Notes: generated from the sequence alone by a model not told the origin. 64,000 nucleotides of DNA from UBA1479 sp040216635 (GCA_040216635.1 JAVJOU010000029.1:1-64000), one strand, 5' to 3'; positions 34,393 through 43,695 are shown, counted from the stretch's first letter. Made by a program: numbers and translations.

Positions 34393-35043
34393 ATGAACGA
34401 GCCGCCGACCCCACCGGATTTCGATGCCGCGTTCCGCGACAAGTTGCGCGACCTGTTCCTGTGGCGGCGCGACGTGCGGCGGTTTCGCTCTGATCCCCTG
34501 CCGGAAGACCTGGTCGAGGGCCTGCTGGCCCAGGCGGCCCTGGCGCCCAGTGTCGGCAATTCGCAGCCCTGGCGCTTCGTTCTGGTCGAGGACGCCGCCC
34601 GCCGCCGCGCCGTGCGCGACGATTTCGAAGCCGCCAACGGCGATGCCCTGAAGGGCTATTCGGGCGAGCGGGCGCAGACCTATGCGGGCCTGAAACTGGC
34701 GGGCCTGGACGCCGCCCCCGTGCAGTTGGCCGTGTTTTCCGACCAGGCGACGGAGCGCGGCCACGGCCTGGGCCAGAACACCATGCCGGAAATGCTGCCC
34801 TATTCCGTGGTCGCGGCGGTCAACACCCTGTGGCTGGCGGCGCGGGCGGCGGGCGTGGGCGTGGGTTGGGTGTCGATCATCCATCCCGAACGGGTCGCGA
34901 AAATCCTGGACGTGCCGATAGACTGGCAGTTGGTCGCCTATCTGTGCCTGGGCCGGCCCGAGGAAGAACATCTGACGCCCGAGCTGGTACGCGCCGGCTG
35001 GCAGGACCGCGCCGACATCAACGATTTTATTCTGCGCCGATAA
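34393..35043 (+). CDS. bluB: 5,6-dimethylbenzimidazole synthase BluB
   Basis: Flavin-destroying enzyme that makes the lower ligand of vitamin B12 from reduced FMN and oxygen. 216 residues, nitroreductase fold. Subfamily marks: RRDVRRFRSDPLPEDL, APSVGNSQPWRFVLVED, the peptide AGLKLAGLDAAPVQLAVFSD, and LWLAARAAGVGVGWVSII, all of which match BluB rather than general nitroreductases. It stands alone; no cob genes or cobalamin riboswitch are visible in the window. Flanked by tRNA-Leu upstream and a dispersed repeat downstream. Confidence 0.82.
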   Translation: MNEPPTPPDFDAAFRDKLRDLFLWRRDVRRFRSDPLPEDLVEGLLAQAALAPSVGNSQPWRFVLVEDAARRRAVRDDFEAANGDALKGYSGERAQTYAGLKLAGLDAAPVQLAVFSDQATERGHGLGQNTMPEMLPYSVVAAVNTLWLAARAAGVGVGWVSIIHPERVAKILDVPIDWQLVAYLCLGRPEEEHLTPELVRAGWQDRADINDFILRR

Positions 35044-35048
35044 GGTTG

Positions 35049-35200
35049 AACCACAGAGGCAGTGAGGCGGTGAGAAGACCTCTTGCCCCCGCCTTGCGGG
35101 GGCGACAGGTTGCTGCCGTCTGTTCCGTCACGCCCGCGCAGGCGGAAACGCCATAGATTTTCGCTTTCAACCTTCTCACCGCCTCACCGTCTCAGTGGTT
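35049..35200. repeat. Dispersed inverted-repeat element, copy 1
   Basis: Arms of 29 nt, aaccacagaggcagtgaggc... at 35049-35077 and its complement at 35172-35200, with 26 of 29 positions matching. The interior holds a GC hairpin (cccccgc/gcggggg) and a cgtcacgcccgcgcaggcgg segment like the common gtcattcccgcgaaagcggg family of intergenic repeats. A related element is at 38434-38525. It separates bluB from the convergent molybdopterin-domain gene. Confidence 0.7.
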
Positions 35201-35241
35201 ATCTTCCTGCATCCCATCGGAAACCGCTGGGCCTCGCCGGG

Positions 35242-36015
35242 TTAAAGGTCCACTTCCTGGGGCTCGTTGCCCAAATCGCGCATGATGGCGCGGAGCTTTT
35301 CCGCCGCATCGGCGATATCGTCCGCGTCCGTGCCGCGAATGACGATGGTGGAGCCGTGCTTGCCGTCGCGCGAAAACGGGTAGCTTCCGATTTCCAGGGC
35401 CGGATGGGCATTCTGCAAGGCCGTCAGGCGGGCCGCGATCTTGCCCTCGGGCGTGTAGGAGGCGATGGATTTGGACAGCACTTCCGCCCCGCCCGCAAGC
35501 CGGTGTTTGAACAGATCGAACATGGCCTGCATGATCCGGGGCACGCCCGGCAGTACGAACACGTTGTCGACCTGAAACCCGGGGGCACGGCTGACCGGGT
35601 TTTCCAACAGAATCGAATCCTCCGGCACGTCGGCCATCTTCATGCGGGCTTCGGTTACGTCCTCGGGCTTGTAATGGGCCAGCAGCAGTTTTTCCGCATC
35701 GGGATGGCGGATCAGCTTGCGGCCGAAAGCCTTGGCGATACAGGCCGAGGTGATGTCGTCATGGGTCGGCCCGATCCCGCCCGTGGTGAACACGTAATCG
35801 AATTTGGCCCGGGCATCGTTGACGTTGGCGATGATGGTCGCTTCGACGTCGGGGATGACGCGGCCTTCCATCATACGGATGCCGAGCGCGTTCAGGTTCT
35901 CGCCCAGGAACTGCAGGTTGGCGTCGCGGGTGCGGCCCGACAGAATCTCGTTGCCGATGATGATCAGACAGGCGGTGACGGTTTCTTGCGGCTGTGTGGA
36001 ATCGGTCATGGACAT
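35242..36015 (-). CDS. Molybdopterin-binding (MoCF/CinA-N) domain protein
   Basis: Cytoplasmic protein of 257 residues with the MoCF biosynthesis fold. Motifs: TACLIIIGNEILSGRTRDAN at residues 9-28, then FTTGGIGPTHDDITSACIAKA near 83-103 and LPGVPRIMQAMFDL near 158. The remainder resembles the CinA N-terminal or FAD-synthetase-associated domain. It lacks the CinA C-terminal amidohydrolase. ATG at 36015 and 36009 are both possible. No molybdate genes adjoin; the AOR cluster 22 kb away is a speculative link. It is downstream of a strong hairpin that separates it from the glycine-zipper gene. Confidence 0.85.
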   Translation of the reverse strand: MSMTDSTQPQETVTACLIIIGNEILSGRTRDANLQFLGENLNALGIRMMEGRVIPDVEATIIANVNDARAKFDYVFTTGGIGPTHDDITSACIAKAFGRKLIRHPDAEKLLLAHYKPEDVTEARMKMADVPEDSILLENPVSRAPGFQVDNVFVLPGVPRIMQAMFDLFKHRLAGGAEVLSKSIASYTPEGKIAARLTALQNAHPALEIGSYPFSRDGKHGSTIVIRGTDADDIADAAEKLRAIMRDLGNEPQEVDL

Positions 36016-36059
36016 CTAGGTAGCGGCAAGCCGGGTTCCCCGCAACTTGAAACGACGAA

Positions 36060-36084
36060 CCGCCCCGCTGGCAGTGCGGGGCGG
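36060..36084 (-). terminator. GC-rich hairpin after glycine-zipper gene
   Basis: CCGCCCCGC (36060-36068) pairs with GCGGGGCGG (36076-36084), 7-nt loop; flanking A and T extend it to ten bp. Lies between the stop of the glycine-zipper gene (36174) and the start of the next minus-strand gene. The minus strand after it (ttcgtcgtttcaag) is only moderately T-rich. Confidence 0.55.
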
Positions 36085-36173
36085 TCCGGGCAGGGACAGG
36101 GAGGAGGTATGTCCGTCCCTGAGGGGGTAAGGTCGAGCGGCGTCCCTGCCGTTCGTTGGTGGTGTCTGAAAAT

Positions 36174-36734
36174 CTAGCTGGAAATGCGCCAGTCGCCATC
36201 AGCGGTCTGGCAGGCCGTGCCGTATCCTTGCTGCTCGCGGCCGCCGACCGTCACCGTGGTCTGATATTCCCGGCAGATCTGGCCCGTCCCCGAATGCTGG
36301 ATGGTGCGCGTCGGCGTGATCGTGCCGTGGTTGCCGCTGTCCGGATTTGACCAGCTGACCGGTTGCCAGTCGGCCTTGTTAAGGGCGTTGCTTTGCGCGC
36401 GCTGCTGATACATCTGATCGGCCCGGTCCAGGGAGGCCCCGACTTCGTTGCCCATGAACCCGCCCAAGAGTGCGCCCGCCGCGACGGCGGCCAGCTGCCC
36501 CCGGCCCCCGCCGACCTTGGAGCCGACCAATCCGCCCAGGCCGGCGCCGATCAGCGTGCCCGCCCCCTGCTTCATGCCGGTACCGTTACCGTTGGTCACG
36601 CAGCCGCCCAACATGACCACCCCCATCAGGGCGGCGACGGCAGCAAAGACGGGGCGGCGCCCCGCGCGGCTGGATTTGCGCATACGGCCGGGCGTGCCGG
36701 CCTGTTCGGTCTGCGGGATCGAATGCGTGTTCAT
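36174..36734 (-). CDS. Glycine-zipper surface antigen-like lipoprotein
   Basis: Outer-membrane lipoprotein of 186 residues. A basic n-region, hydrophobic core and lipobox (LMGVVMLGGC) direct lipidation. Glycine-zipper repeats AGLGGLVGSKVGGG and AAGALLGGFMGNEVGASL (about residues 84-125) match the 17-kDa surface antigen (RT0821/OmpA-anchor) family. The C-terminal ~60 residues contain two cysteines in CREYQTT and TACQTAD. ATG at 36734 with GGAGG. Divergent from the MarR-like gene across an AT-rich interval. Confidence 0.82.
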   Translation of the reverse strand: MNTHSIPQTEQAGTPGRMRKSSRAGRRPVFAAVAALMGVVMLGGCVTNGNGTGMKQGAGTLIGAGLGGLVGSKVGGGRGQLAAVAAGALLGGFMGNEVGASLDRADQMYQQRAQSNALNKADWQPVSWSNPDSGNHGTITPTRTIQHSGTGQICREYQTTVTVGGREQQGYGTACQTADGDWRISS

Positions 36735-36784
36735 AACTACCTCCGTTAATGATCCGCCGGAACCTGTGGGCGTCCCCCGTGGCG

Positions 36785-36865
36785 GGTTCAGTCAGTATTT
36801 AAATATATATTTGCATATAAATTTGATGTCAATAACTAAATTTAATTTTGCATCTAAATTGTGAT
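36785..36865. promoter_or_regulatory. AT-rich divergent promoter region
   Basis: About 80 bases of very A+T-rich DNA, including atttaaatatatatttgcat and aaatttaattttgcatctaa, between the glycine-zipper gene and the MarR-like gene, which face outward. Likely holds both promoters and operators. The direct repeat-like ttgcatataaattt / ttgcatctaaattg is suggestive of a regulator site. Confidence 0.4.
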
Positions 36866-36946
36866 CGGCTATAACAAATCAGGGGATGCGGCAGGACCTG
36901 AGGGGGTTTGGATCGCCGCATAAAACAAAGAAACGGGGCAAATACA

Positions 36947-37339
36947 ATGAAGCTGACGTTCAGCAATGAACAGCATCGCACCTATATGGATTTCACAGAT
37001 ACCATCGGGCGCGAATGGGTTCAGGTATTCGAAGGGGATACGGATTTCTACGACGCCGCCTATTGGGACCTTCTGACCAACATGTGGCGGGCCCGGACCC
37101 CGGTGCGCAAGACCGATGCCTTGAAATACATGACCGGAATCAAAAGCGCCCATACGGCCGGCAAATACCTGGAAGTCGCGCTGAAAAAGGGCCTGATCCG
37201 GGAACAGGACAACCCGAAGGACGCCCGGTCCAAACTGCTGACCCTGTCGGCCGACCTGCGTGATCGCCTGGACCGGTTCTTCGACCTCGTCGTCGCGGAA
37301 ATGCAGAAAACCTGCAAGCAGATCGATGGCATGGGGTGA
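36947..37339 (+). CDS. Small MarR-like winged-helix regulator
   Basis: Protein of 130 residues from the ATG at 36947. A winged helix is suggested by KYMTGIKSAHTAGKYLEVAL followed by the wing KDARSKLLTLSADLRDRLDR, which parallels the wing of the regulator at 31066. The N-terminal part (QVFEGDTDFYDAAYWDLL) differs. It is divergent from the glycine-zipper gene and only 4 nt from the CPBP protease gene, so it may control both, but this is inference. Confidence 0.62.
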   Translation: MKLTFSNEQHRTYMDFTDTIGREWVQVFEGDTDFYDAAYWDLLTNMWRARTPVRKTDALKYMTGIKSAHTAGKYLEVALKKGLIREQDNPKDARSKLLTLSADLRDRLDRFFDLVVAEMQKTCKQIDGMG

Positions 37340-37343
37340 CACC

Positions 37344-37952
37344 GTGGCGAACCGCCCGGGATTTCTGCTTACGGTCCTTCTGGCGCTGTTCTACCTGGGC
37401 TGGGTCAAGTTCCTGGCCGCGGGCAGCGACATCTATCTGATCGACTATACCCAGCGCGCGCTGATCATCGCCCTTGGCTGGGGCGTGCTGACAAGCGGCC
37501 CGCGCCGCCCCCTGCCGCCGATCACCGATCCGGTCTGGATTTGGGCGCTGGTCGGCTCGGCCGCCATCATCGCCGCCGACATGGGGACCACCGGCGCCCC
37601 GCGTCAGGCCTTCGACAACCTGTTGTTCCCGGGCGTCAGTTTCCCGCCGCTGGATAACGAAGTCTGGCGGGCCGTCGACCTGACCTTCGGCCTGGCCCTG
37701 GTCGCCCTTTCGGAAGAACTGGTATTTCGGGCATTGTGGTATCGCTGGTGGGCTTCCCGGGGCGCCGGCATCGCCGGGTTATACCTTGGATCGTCCCTGG
37801 TTTTTGCCCTACTGCACCTGCCCCAGGGGCTGGCCGATACGGCCATCGCCTTCGTATGGGGCCTGTTGCTGATGAGCCTGTACCGACGCAGCGGCAGTCT
37901 GGCCCTGGTCGTCTTCATCCATTTCGCGGTCGATCTTTGGTATTTCGCCTAA
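37344..37952 (+). CDS. CPBP-family intramembrane metalloprotease
   Basis: Integral membrane protein of about 202 residues with six or so TM helices and the CPBP motifs: EELVFRALW (Glu-Glu-x3-Arg), FALLHLPQGL (Phe-x3-His) and VFIHFAVDLWYF (His-x3-Asp, where the family often has Asn). The GTG at 37344, 4 nt after the regulator stop, fits the first hydrophobic segment; an ATG at 37326 is an alternative. CPBP proteins process prenylated peptides in eukaryotes and have varied roles in bacteria; substrate unknown. Confidence 0.8.
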   Translation: MANRPGFLLTVLLALFYLGWVKFLAAGSDIYLIDYTQRALIIALGWGVLTSGPRRPLPPITDPVWIWALVGSAAIIAADMGTTGAPRQAFDNLLFPGVSFPPLDNEVWRAVDLTFGLALVALSEELVFRALWYRWWASRGAGIAGLYLGSSLVFALLHLPQGLADTAIAFVWGLLLMSLYRRSGSLALVVFIHFAVDLWYFA

Positions 37953-37962
37953 CGCGTAACGA

Positions 37963-38427
37963 TCAGCCCAGGAAATCCCGGATCAGGGCGACCAGCGGTT
38001 CATCCGCGGGCGGCATGGGAAGATCGCGCAGTTTCACCGGCTGCACCCATTTCAGGGCCTGACCGTCCAGCCCCTGGGGCTCGCCTTTCCATTGCCGGGC
38101 CACATAGACCGGCATCAGCAGGTGGAAATCCTCGTAAAGGTGGCTGGCGAAGGTCAGGGGCGCCAGGCAGCTTTCCGTCAGGTCGATGCCCAATTCTTCC
38201 TTCAGTTCGCGCACCAGCGCCGTTTCCGGCAATTCACCCGCTTCCAGCTTGCCGCCCGGAAATTCCCACAGGCCCGCCATGGCTTTGCCTTCGGGCCGCT
38301 GTGCCACCAGAATCCGCCCGTCGATATCGACCAGCACGGCGGCAACCACGATGACGGTTTTTACATCGCCCGGGGCGCGGCGGAATTCCGCGTCCCAGCA
38401 GCCGCCTTCGGGAAGATTCATTGTCAT
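37963..38427 (-). CDS. mutT: 8-oxo-dGTP diphosphatase MutT
   Basis: Nudix hydrolase that removes oxidised dGTP, 154 residues. Nudix box is complete: GGKLEAGELPETALVRELKEE (split here as GGKLEAGE at about 58-65 and RELKEELGI at about 73-81). VAQRPEGKAMAGLWEFPGGK is the MutT substrate segment. Convergent with the CPBP gene. A second inverted-repeat element follows its start on the plus-strand side. Confidence 0.88.
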   Translation of the reverse strand: MTMNLPEGGCWDAEFRRAPGDVKTVIVVAAVLVDIDGRILVAQRPEGKAMAGLWEFPGGKLEAGELPETALVRELKEELGIDLTESCLAPLTFASHLYEDFHLLMPVYVARQWKGEPQGLDGQALKWVQPVKLRDLPMPPADEPLVALIRDFLG

Positions 38428-38433
38428 GCCTTC

Positions 38434-38525
38434 CTTCTCCCTGTCTCACTGTCTCTGTGGTTCAAAAAAAGAAAACCACTGAGGCAGTGAGGCGTTGAGT
38501 TTTCTGGGTTTCCGCTTACGCGGGA
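38434..38525. repeat. Dispersed inverted-repeat element, copy 2
   Basis: The arm aaccactgaggcagtgaggc at 38474-38493 matches the element at 35049; its near-complement at 38434-38463 (cttctccctgtctcactgtc...) gives a hairpin with an 11-nt loop. The segment after 38500 ends tccgcttacgcgggaatgac, a form of the widespread gtcattcccgcg repeat. Located between mutT and argJ. Confidence 0.65.
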
Positions 38526-38558
38526 ATGACATCTTGAATGCTCGCAAGCACCCCACAT

Positions 38559-39797
38559 TCAAGACCGGTAATCAGCGTTGATGTCGATGTAGCCGTGGGT
38601 CAGATCACAGGTCCACACGGTCGCCCGCCCGTTGCCGATGCCGACATCGACGGCGATGTTGATTTCCGGGCTTTGCATATGGGCCGTCACCGGGGCTTCG
38701 TCATAACCATCCACGGCCAAGCCATTTGCGGCGATGGTGATGCCGCCGATGGCGATGTTCAGGCGGTCCCGCTCGGCCCGCTCCCCGGCCTTGCCCACGG
38801 CCATGACGATACGGCCCCAATTGGCGTCCTCGCCGGCGATGGCCGTCTTGACCAGGGGCGAATTGGCGATCGACAGGCCGATGCGTTTGGCGGCGGCCTC
38901 GTTCTCCGCGCCGGTCACCGTGATTTCGATGAACTTCGACGCCCCTTCGCCGTCGCGCACGATCTGATGGGCAAGGTCGAGCATCACCGCTTCCAGCTTG
39001 GCCTTGAAATCCTTCAATGCCGCATCGTCGGCACCGGAAAAACCGGCGGCATTCCCGGCCACCCCGGTGGCGAATAGCATCAGGGAATCGCTGGTCGAGG
39101 TATCGCTGTCGACGGTGATGGAATTGAAGGTCCGCCCGCAGGCCGGAGCCAGGATGTCCTGCAGCACCGGGGACGGAATGTCCGCGTCCGTGAACACATA
39201 GGCCAGCATGGTCGCCATGTCTGGCGCGATCATGCCCGATCCCTTGGCGATCCCGGCGATGGTGACCTTGGTGCCGTTGATTTCCGCCTGTTTCACAGCC
39301 CCCTTGGGGAAGGTGTCCGTGGTCATGATGGCGGCGGCGGCTTCGTCCCATTTGCCGGGGGCGAGATCGGCTTTCAGCGCGTCCAGTTCGTCCGTGATGG
39401 CCTGAAAATTCAAGGGCTCGCCGATCACGCCGGTCGATGCGGCGAACACCCGCGACGGCCGACAGGCCAGGCGATCGGCCACGGCCTCAACGACTTGCTC
39501 GACCGCTTCCTCGCCGACCCGCCCGGTAAAGGCGTTGGCGTTGCCCGAATTGACGATCAGCCCGTTGGCGATGCCGCCCGGCAGGGACTTGCGGCACCAT
39601 TCCACGGGGGCCGACGCCGTCAGTGATTTAGTGAACACGCCCGCGACCTGGGTTTCGTCCGCCAGTTCGACCAGTAGGACATCCGTGCGACCGGTGTAGC
39701 GCACGCCGCAGGCACGCGTAGCGACGCGCACTCCGCCGACGGGCGGGATATCCGGAAAGGTTTCAGGTGCCAGGGGGGATCGTGTGGTTTCGGGCAT
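38559..39797 (-). CDS. argJ: Bifunctional glutamate N-acetyltransferase / amino-acid acetyltransferase
   Basis: Arginine synthesis enzyme that moves the acetyl group from N-acetylornithine to glutamate; the bifunctional form also uses acetyl-CoA. 412 residues. Autocleavage site is in IAPDMATMLAY (Ala-Thr, Thr nucleophile at about residue 192), after KGSGMI. The substrate-binding NSGNANAFTGRVGEEAV is near 68-84. Next gene on the same strand upstream is the parvulin, 63 nt away. Confidence 0.95.
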   Translation of the reverse strand: MPETTRSPLAPETFPDIPPVGGVRVATRACGVRYTGRTDVLLVELADETQVAGVFTKSLTASAPVEWCRKSLPGGIANGLIVNSGNANAFTGRVGEEAVEQVVEAVADRLACRPSRVFAASTGVIGEPLNFQAITDELDALKADLAPGKWDEAAAAIMTTDTFPKGAVKQAEINGTKVTIAGIAKGSGMIAPDMATMLAYVFTDADIPSPVLQDILAPACGRTFNSITVDSDTSTSDSLMLFATGVAGNAAGFSGADDAALKDFKAKLEAVMLDLAHQIVRDGEGASKFIEITVTGAENEAAAKRIGLSIANSPLVKTAIAGEDANWGRIVMAVGKAGERAERDRLNIAIGGITIAANGLAVDGYDEAPVTAHMQSPEINIAVDVGIGNGRATVWTCDLTHGYIDINADYRS

Positions 39798-39859
39798 GAC
39801 CGGGCTCGTTGACTGGGGGCAAACGGGCTTCCCCGCAACCGGGAAAGCCCTGATCTGCC

Positions 39860-40702
39860 TTACTTAACCGGAGTTCCGTCCAAATTGAAGCGTTCGATTT
39901 TGGCGGACCCGCGAAGGTCTTTCGTAACCTCGGCCCCGATTTCGCGGGTCAGGCTTTGCCGGATCTGCGGCTCCATCTCTTCCAAAGACGGCGCTTCCTG
40001 GCTGCGTTTGTCCTCGACCTTGATGACGTGCCAGCCGAACTGCGTTTTCACGGGTGTTTTGGTGACCCCGCCCTTGTCCATGGCGAACGCCGCCTTTTCG
40101 AATTCGGGCACCATCTGGCCCTTGCCGAAATATCCCAGATCGCCGCCGTTGGGGCCGGACGGTCCGGTCGATTTCTTTTTCGCAAGGTCCGCGAAATCTG
40201 CCCCGCCGGAAAGGTCCTTGATCACCGCTTTGGCTTCTTCCTCGGTCTTGACCAGGATATGGCGCGCGTGCACCTCGACCTGACCGGCCATGTCCTTGAC
40301 CACCGTGGCATAACGCTGGGCGACGGCTTCCGCCGTGACCTTGGCGTCGACCATGTTCTGGATCAGGGTGGAGCCCAGCAGGCGTTCCTTGAAGGCTTCC
40401 AGTTCGGCCTTGAAGGCCTCGGTTTCGTGAACCTTCTCCTTAACCGCCTGTTCGGCGGCAAGCTTGGCGTCGATCATGCTGTCCAGCAGCGCCGGAAAAA
40501 GCTGTTCGATCGGCACCTGCTGATATTGGTCGGGCAATCGGCTGTAGGCTTCCGTCAGCTGCGAGCGATGGATTTTTGCGCCGTTCACGGTGGCGACCAC
40601 GGGGTCATCCGCGGCCAGGGCCTGACCGGCCGGCAACGTCACGGCGGCAAGGCCCATGATTACAGCAATTCCGCCAGCCCGAAGCGCATTATGAAACGTC
40701 AT
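39860..40702 (-). CDS. Parvulin-type periplasmic peptidyl-prolyl isomerase
   Basis: Secreted folding factor of 280 residues; ATG at 40702 with AAAGGGAAG upstream. A Sec signal (AVTLPAGQALA) is followed by a SurA/PrsA-like helical N-domain, then a parvulin domain at about 135-235: ARHILVKTEEEAKAVIKDL, GPNGGDLGYFGKGQMVPEFE and TPVKTQFGWHVIKVE. The C-terminal part is helical. Divergent from secA. Role in outer-membrane protein folding is the family norm. Confidence 0.9.
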   Translation of the reverse strand: MTFHNALRAGGIAVIMGLAAVTLPAGQALAADDPVVATVNGAKIHRSQLTEAYSRLPDQYQQVPIEQLFPALLDSMIDAKLAAEQAVKEKVHETEAFKAELEAFKERLLGSTLIQNMVDAKVTAEAVAQRYATVVKDMAGQVEVHARHILVKTEEEAKAVIKDLSGGADFADLAKKKSTGPSGPNGGDLGYFGKGQMVPEFEKAAFAMDKGGVTKTPVKTQFGWHVIKVEDKRSQEAPSLEEMEPQIRQSLTREIGAEVTKDLRGSAKIERFNLDGTPVK

Positions 40703-40970
40703 GAAAACTTCCCTTTTATTGGATGATGGCCGCTGACCGGCCGTTGAATTGCGGCCCACCCTAGCGAAGGCCGGTTCTCAAGAACAGTGATTTGACTGTG
40801 ATTCGAATGTAAGGCCGAAATAGGGCATTCCCGGCGTGTGAGCCTGCATTGACAGGACCCGGGAGCACCTCTATCTCTTGCCCAGCGATTCTGCCAAGGT
40901 ACGGCCATAATCGCGTCATACATCTACACTGTTATTCAAAACGTTATCTCTTCTAAGGACGATCCCCCGA

Positions 40971-43694
40971 ATGTTCAGCGCCATCGCCAAGAGCCTGTTC
41001 GGTTCCGCCAATGACCGGTTCCTAAACGGCCTGCAAAAGGACGTCGATGCCATCAACGGCCTGGAGCCGGAATTGGAGGGATTGTCCGACCAAGACCTGA
41101 AGGCCCGCACGGATGCCTTCCGTCAGCGTCTGGCTGCCGGCGAAACGCTGGATGACATCATGGTCGAGGCGTTCGCCACCGTCCGCGAGGCCGCCAAGCG
41201 CACCCTGGGCCAGCGCCATTTCGATGTTCAGCTTCTGGGCGGCACCGTCCTGCACAAGGGTCAGATCGCGGAAATGAAGACCGGCGAAGGCAAGACCCTG
41301 GTTTCCACCCTGCCCGTCTATCTGAACGCCATCGAAGGCAAGGGCGTGCATGTGGTCACCGTGAACGACTATCTGGCCCAGCGCGATGCCGGATGGATGG
41401 CCCCCATTTTCGAAATGCTGGGCCTGACCGTGGGCGTCATCCGTCACGGCCTGGACGACGAGGAACGGCGGGCGGCTTACGGCGCCGACATTACCTACGG
41501 CACCAACAACGAATTCGGGTTCGATTATCTGCGCGACAACATGAAGTTCACGCTGGAAGACATGGTCCAGCGGCCCTTCAATTTCGCCATCGTCGATGAA
41601 GTCGACAGCATCCTGATCGACGAAGCCCGCACGCCGCTGATCATTTCCGGCGCGACCGAAGACAATTCCGACCTTTACGTCGCCGTCGACAAGATTGTGA
41701 AGAACGTCACGCCCGATGACTACGAAAAGGATGAAAAGGCCCGCGCCGCCACCTTTACGGAATCGGGCATGGAGAAGCTTGAAGAGCTGATGCGCGAAAA
41801 GGGCCTGCTTGAAGAAGGCTCGCTTTACGACATCAACAACATCGCCCTTGTGCACCACGCCAATTCGGCCTTGCGCGCACATATCCTGTTCCAGCGCGAC
41901 ACGGACTATATCGTCAAGGACGACAAAGTCGTCATCATCGACGAATTCACGGGCCGCATGATGGAAGGCCGGCGCTATTCGGAAGGCCTGCACCAGGCGC
42001 TTGAAGCCAAGGAAGGCGTGGAGATTCAGAACGAGAACCAGACCCTGGCCTCGATCACCTTCCAGAATTATTTCCGCCTGTATCCCAAGCTTGCAGGCAT
42101 GACCGGCACGGCCATGACCGAAGCCGGTGAATTCCACCAGATCTACGGCCTGGAAGTCATTGAAATCCCGACCAACGTGCCCTGTATCCGCGAAGACGAA
42201 GACGACATCGTGTTCCGCACGGGAGCCGAGAAGTTCGAGGCCATCCTTGATCTGATCGAAGACTGCCACAAGAAACAGCAGCCGGTTCTGGTCGGCACCG
42301 TGTCGATCGAAAAATCCGAAGACCTGGCCGCGCGCCTGAAGGCCCGCAAGATCGAACACAACGTGCTGAATGCCCGCTTCCACGACCAGGAAGCCCAGAT
42401 CATCGCCCAGGCCGGGCGCCCCGGTGCCGTGACCATCGCCACCAACATGGCCGGCCGCGGCACGGACATCCAGCTGGGCGGCAACGTGGACATGCGCGCG
42501 GGCCTGGAAATCACGGCCGAGCCGGGCACGCCCGAATACGATGCCCAATACCAGAAAATCGCCGACGAAATCGCCAAGGACCGCGAAATCGTCAAACAGG
42601 CCGGCGGGCTGTACGTGATCGCCACGGAACGCCATGAAAGCCGGCGCATCGACAACCAGCTGCGCGGCCGGTCGGGCCGTCAGGGCGACCCGGGAGCATC
42701 CTCGTTCTTCCTGTCGCTGGAAGACGATCTGATGCGTATTTTCGGATCGGAACGCATCGACGGCATGCTGCAGAAACTGGGCTTGCAGGACGGCGAGGCG
42801 ATCATCCATCCCTGGGTCAACAAGGCCTTGGAAAAAGCGCAGCAGAAGGTGGAAGAGCGGAACTTCGAAATCCGCAAGAACCTTCTGAAATTCGACGACG
42901 TCATGAACGACAAGCGCAAGGTCATTTACGAACAGCGCAAGGAATTGATGGCGGCGGAAGACGTTTCGGAAGACGTCATGGACATGCGCCATCAGGTGAT
43001 CGACGACATGGTCGCCCTGACCATGCCGGAAAAAGCCTATGCCGAACAGTGGGAGATGGACACCCTGCATGAAGAGATCATGCGTGTGTTCAGCCTGGAC
43101 CTGCCGGTGCAGGACTGGGCCAAGGAAGAAGGCATCGCCGATGCCGAAGTGCGTGAACGCCTGCTCAAGGCCGTGGATGAACAGATCGCCACCAAGGCCG
43201 CCAACGCCGGGCCGGACATCTTCCGCTCGGTCGAAAAAGCGGTGCTGCTGCAGCTTCTCGACCAGTTGTGGAAAGACCATCTGCTGACGCTCGACCATCT
43301 TCGTCACGGCATCGGACTGCGCGCCTATGGCCAGCGTGATCCCTTGAACGAATACAAGCAGGAAGCCTTCGCCCTGTTCGAGGAAATGCTGGTCGGTCTG
43401 CGCGAGCGCACGTCGATGATGCTGGCCCATGTGGAACTGAACATGGACTTTTCCGAAGAAGAATACCTGGCTGCCCGCGCAGGCAGCGAAGGCGAAGCCC
43501 ATCACGACGCGCCCGAGTATTTCGGCGACGAAGAGGGCGAAGCAACGGGCACGGCGACCATGACCGTGGTCAATCGGCAGGCCGCCGCCGAGGTTGATCC
43601 CGACGATCCCGCGACCTGGGGCAAGGTGCCGCGCAACGCCCCCTGCCCCTGCGGATCGGGCAAGAAGTTCAAGCACTGCCACGGGAAGGTGTAG
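40971..43694 (+). CDS. secA: Preprotein translocase ATPase SecA
   Basis: Motor of Sec-dependent export, 907 residues. Walker A MKTGEGKTLV (near 100-109), DEVDSILIDEARTPLIISG, TNMAGRGTDIQLGG and GRSGRQGDPG are all conserved. The C-terminus has the zinc-binding SecB/ribosome motif CPCGSGKKFKHCHGK. Standard length. Located at the divergent promoter with the parvulin gene, whose product acts on Sec substrates. Confidence 0.99.
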   Translation: MFSAIAKSLFGSANDRFLNGLQKDVDAINGLEPELEGLSDQDLKARTDAFRQRLAAGETLDDIMVEAFATVREAAKRTLGQRHFDVQLLGGTVLHKGQIAEMKTGEGKTLVSTLPVYLNAIEGKGVHVVTVNDYLAQRDAGWMAPIFEMLGLTVGVIRHGLDDEERRAAYGADITYGTNNEFGFDYLRDNMKFTLEDMVQRPFNFAIVDEVDSILIDEARTPLIISGATEDNSDLYVAVDKIVKNVTPDDYEKDEKARAATFTESGMEKLEELMREKGLLEEGSLYDINNIALVHHANSALRAHILFQRDTDYIVKDDKVVIIDEFTGRMMEGRRYSEGLHQALEAKEGVEIQNENQTLASITFQNYFRLYPKLAGMTGTAMTEAGEFHQIYGLEVIEIPTNVPCIREDEDDIVFRTGAEKFEAILDLIEDCHKKQQPVLVGTVSIEKSEDLAARLKARKIEHNVLNARFHDQEAQIIAQAGRPGAVTIATNMAGRGTDIQLGGNVDMRAGLEITAEPGTPEYDAQYQKIADEIAKDREIVKQAGGLYVIATERHESRRIDNQLRGRSGRQGDPGASSFFLSLEDDLMRIFGSERIDGMLQKLGLQDGEAIIHPWVNKALEKAQQKVEERNFEIRKNLLKFDDVMNDKRKVIYEQRKELMAAEDVSEDVMDMRHQVIDDMVALTMPEKAYAEQWEMDTLHEEIMRVFSLDLPVQDWAKEEGIADAEVRERLLKAVDEQIATKAANAGPDIFRSVEKAVLLQLLDQLWKDHLLTLDHLRHGIGLRAYGQRDPLNEYKQEAFALFEEMLVGLRERTSMMLAHVELNMDFSEEEYLAARAGSEGEAHHDAPEYFGDEEGEATGTATMTVVNRQAAAEVDPDDPATWGKVPRNAPCPCGSGKKFKHCHGKV

Positions 43695-43695
43695 T

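Noticed and set aside
41022..43682. 886-codon open frame antisense to secA
   Set aside because: An artefact of strong codon bias on the opposite strand in GC-rich DNA; secA is unmistakable and the antisense product matches no family.
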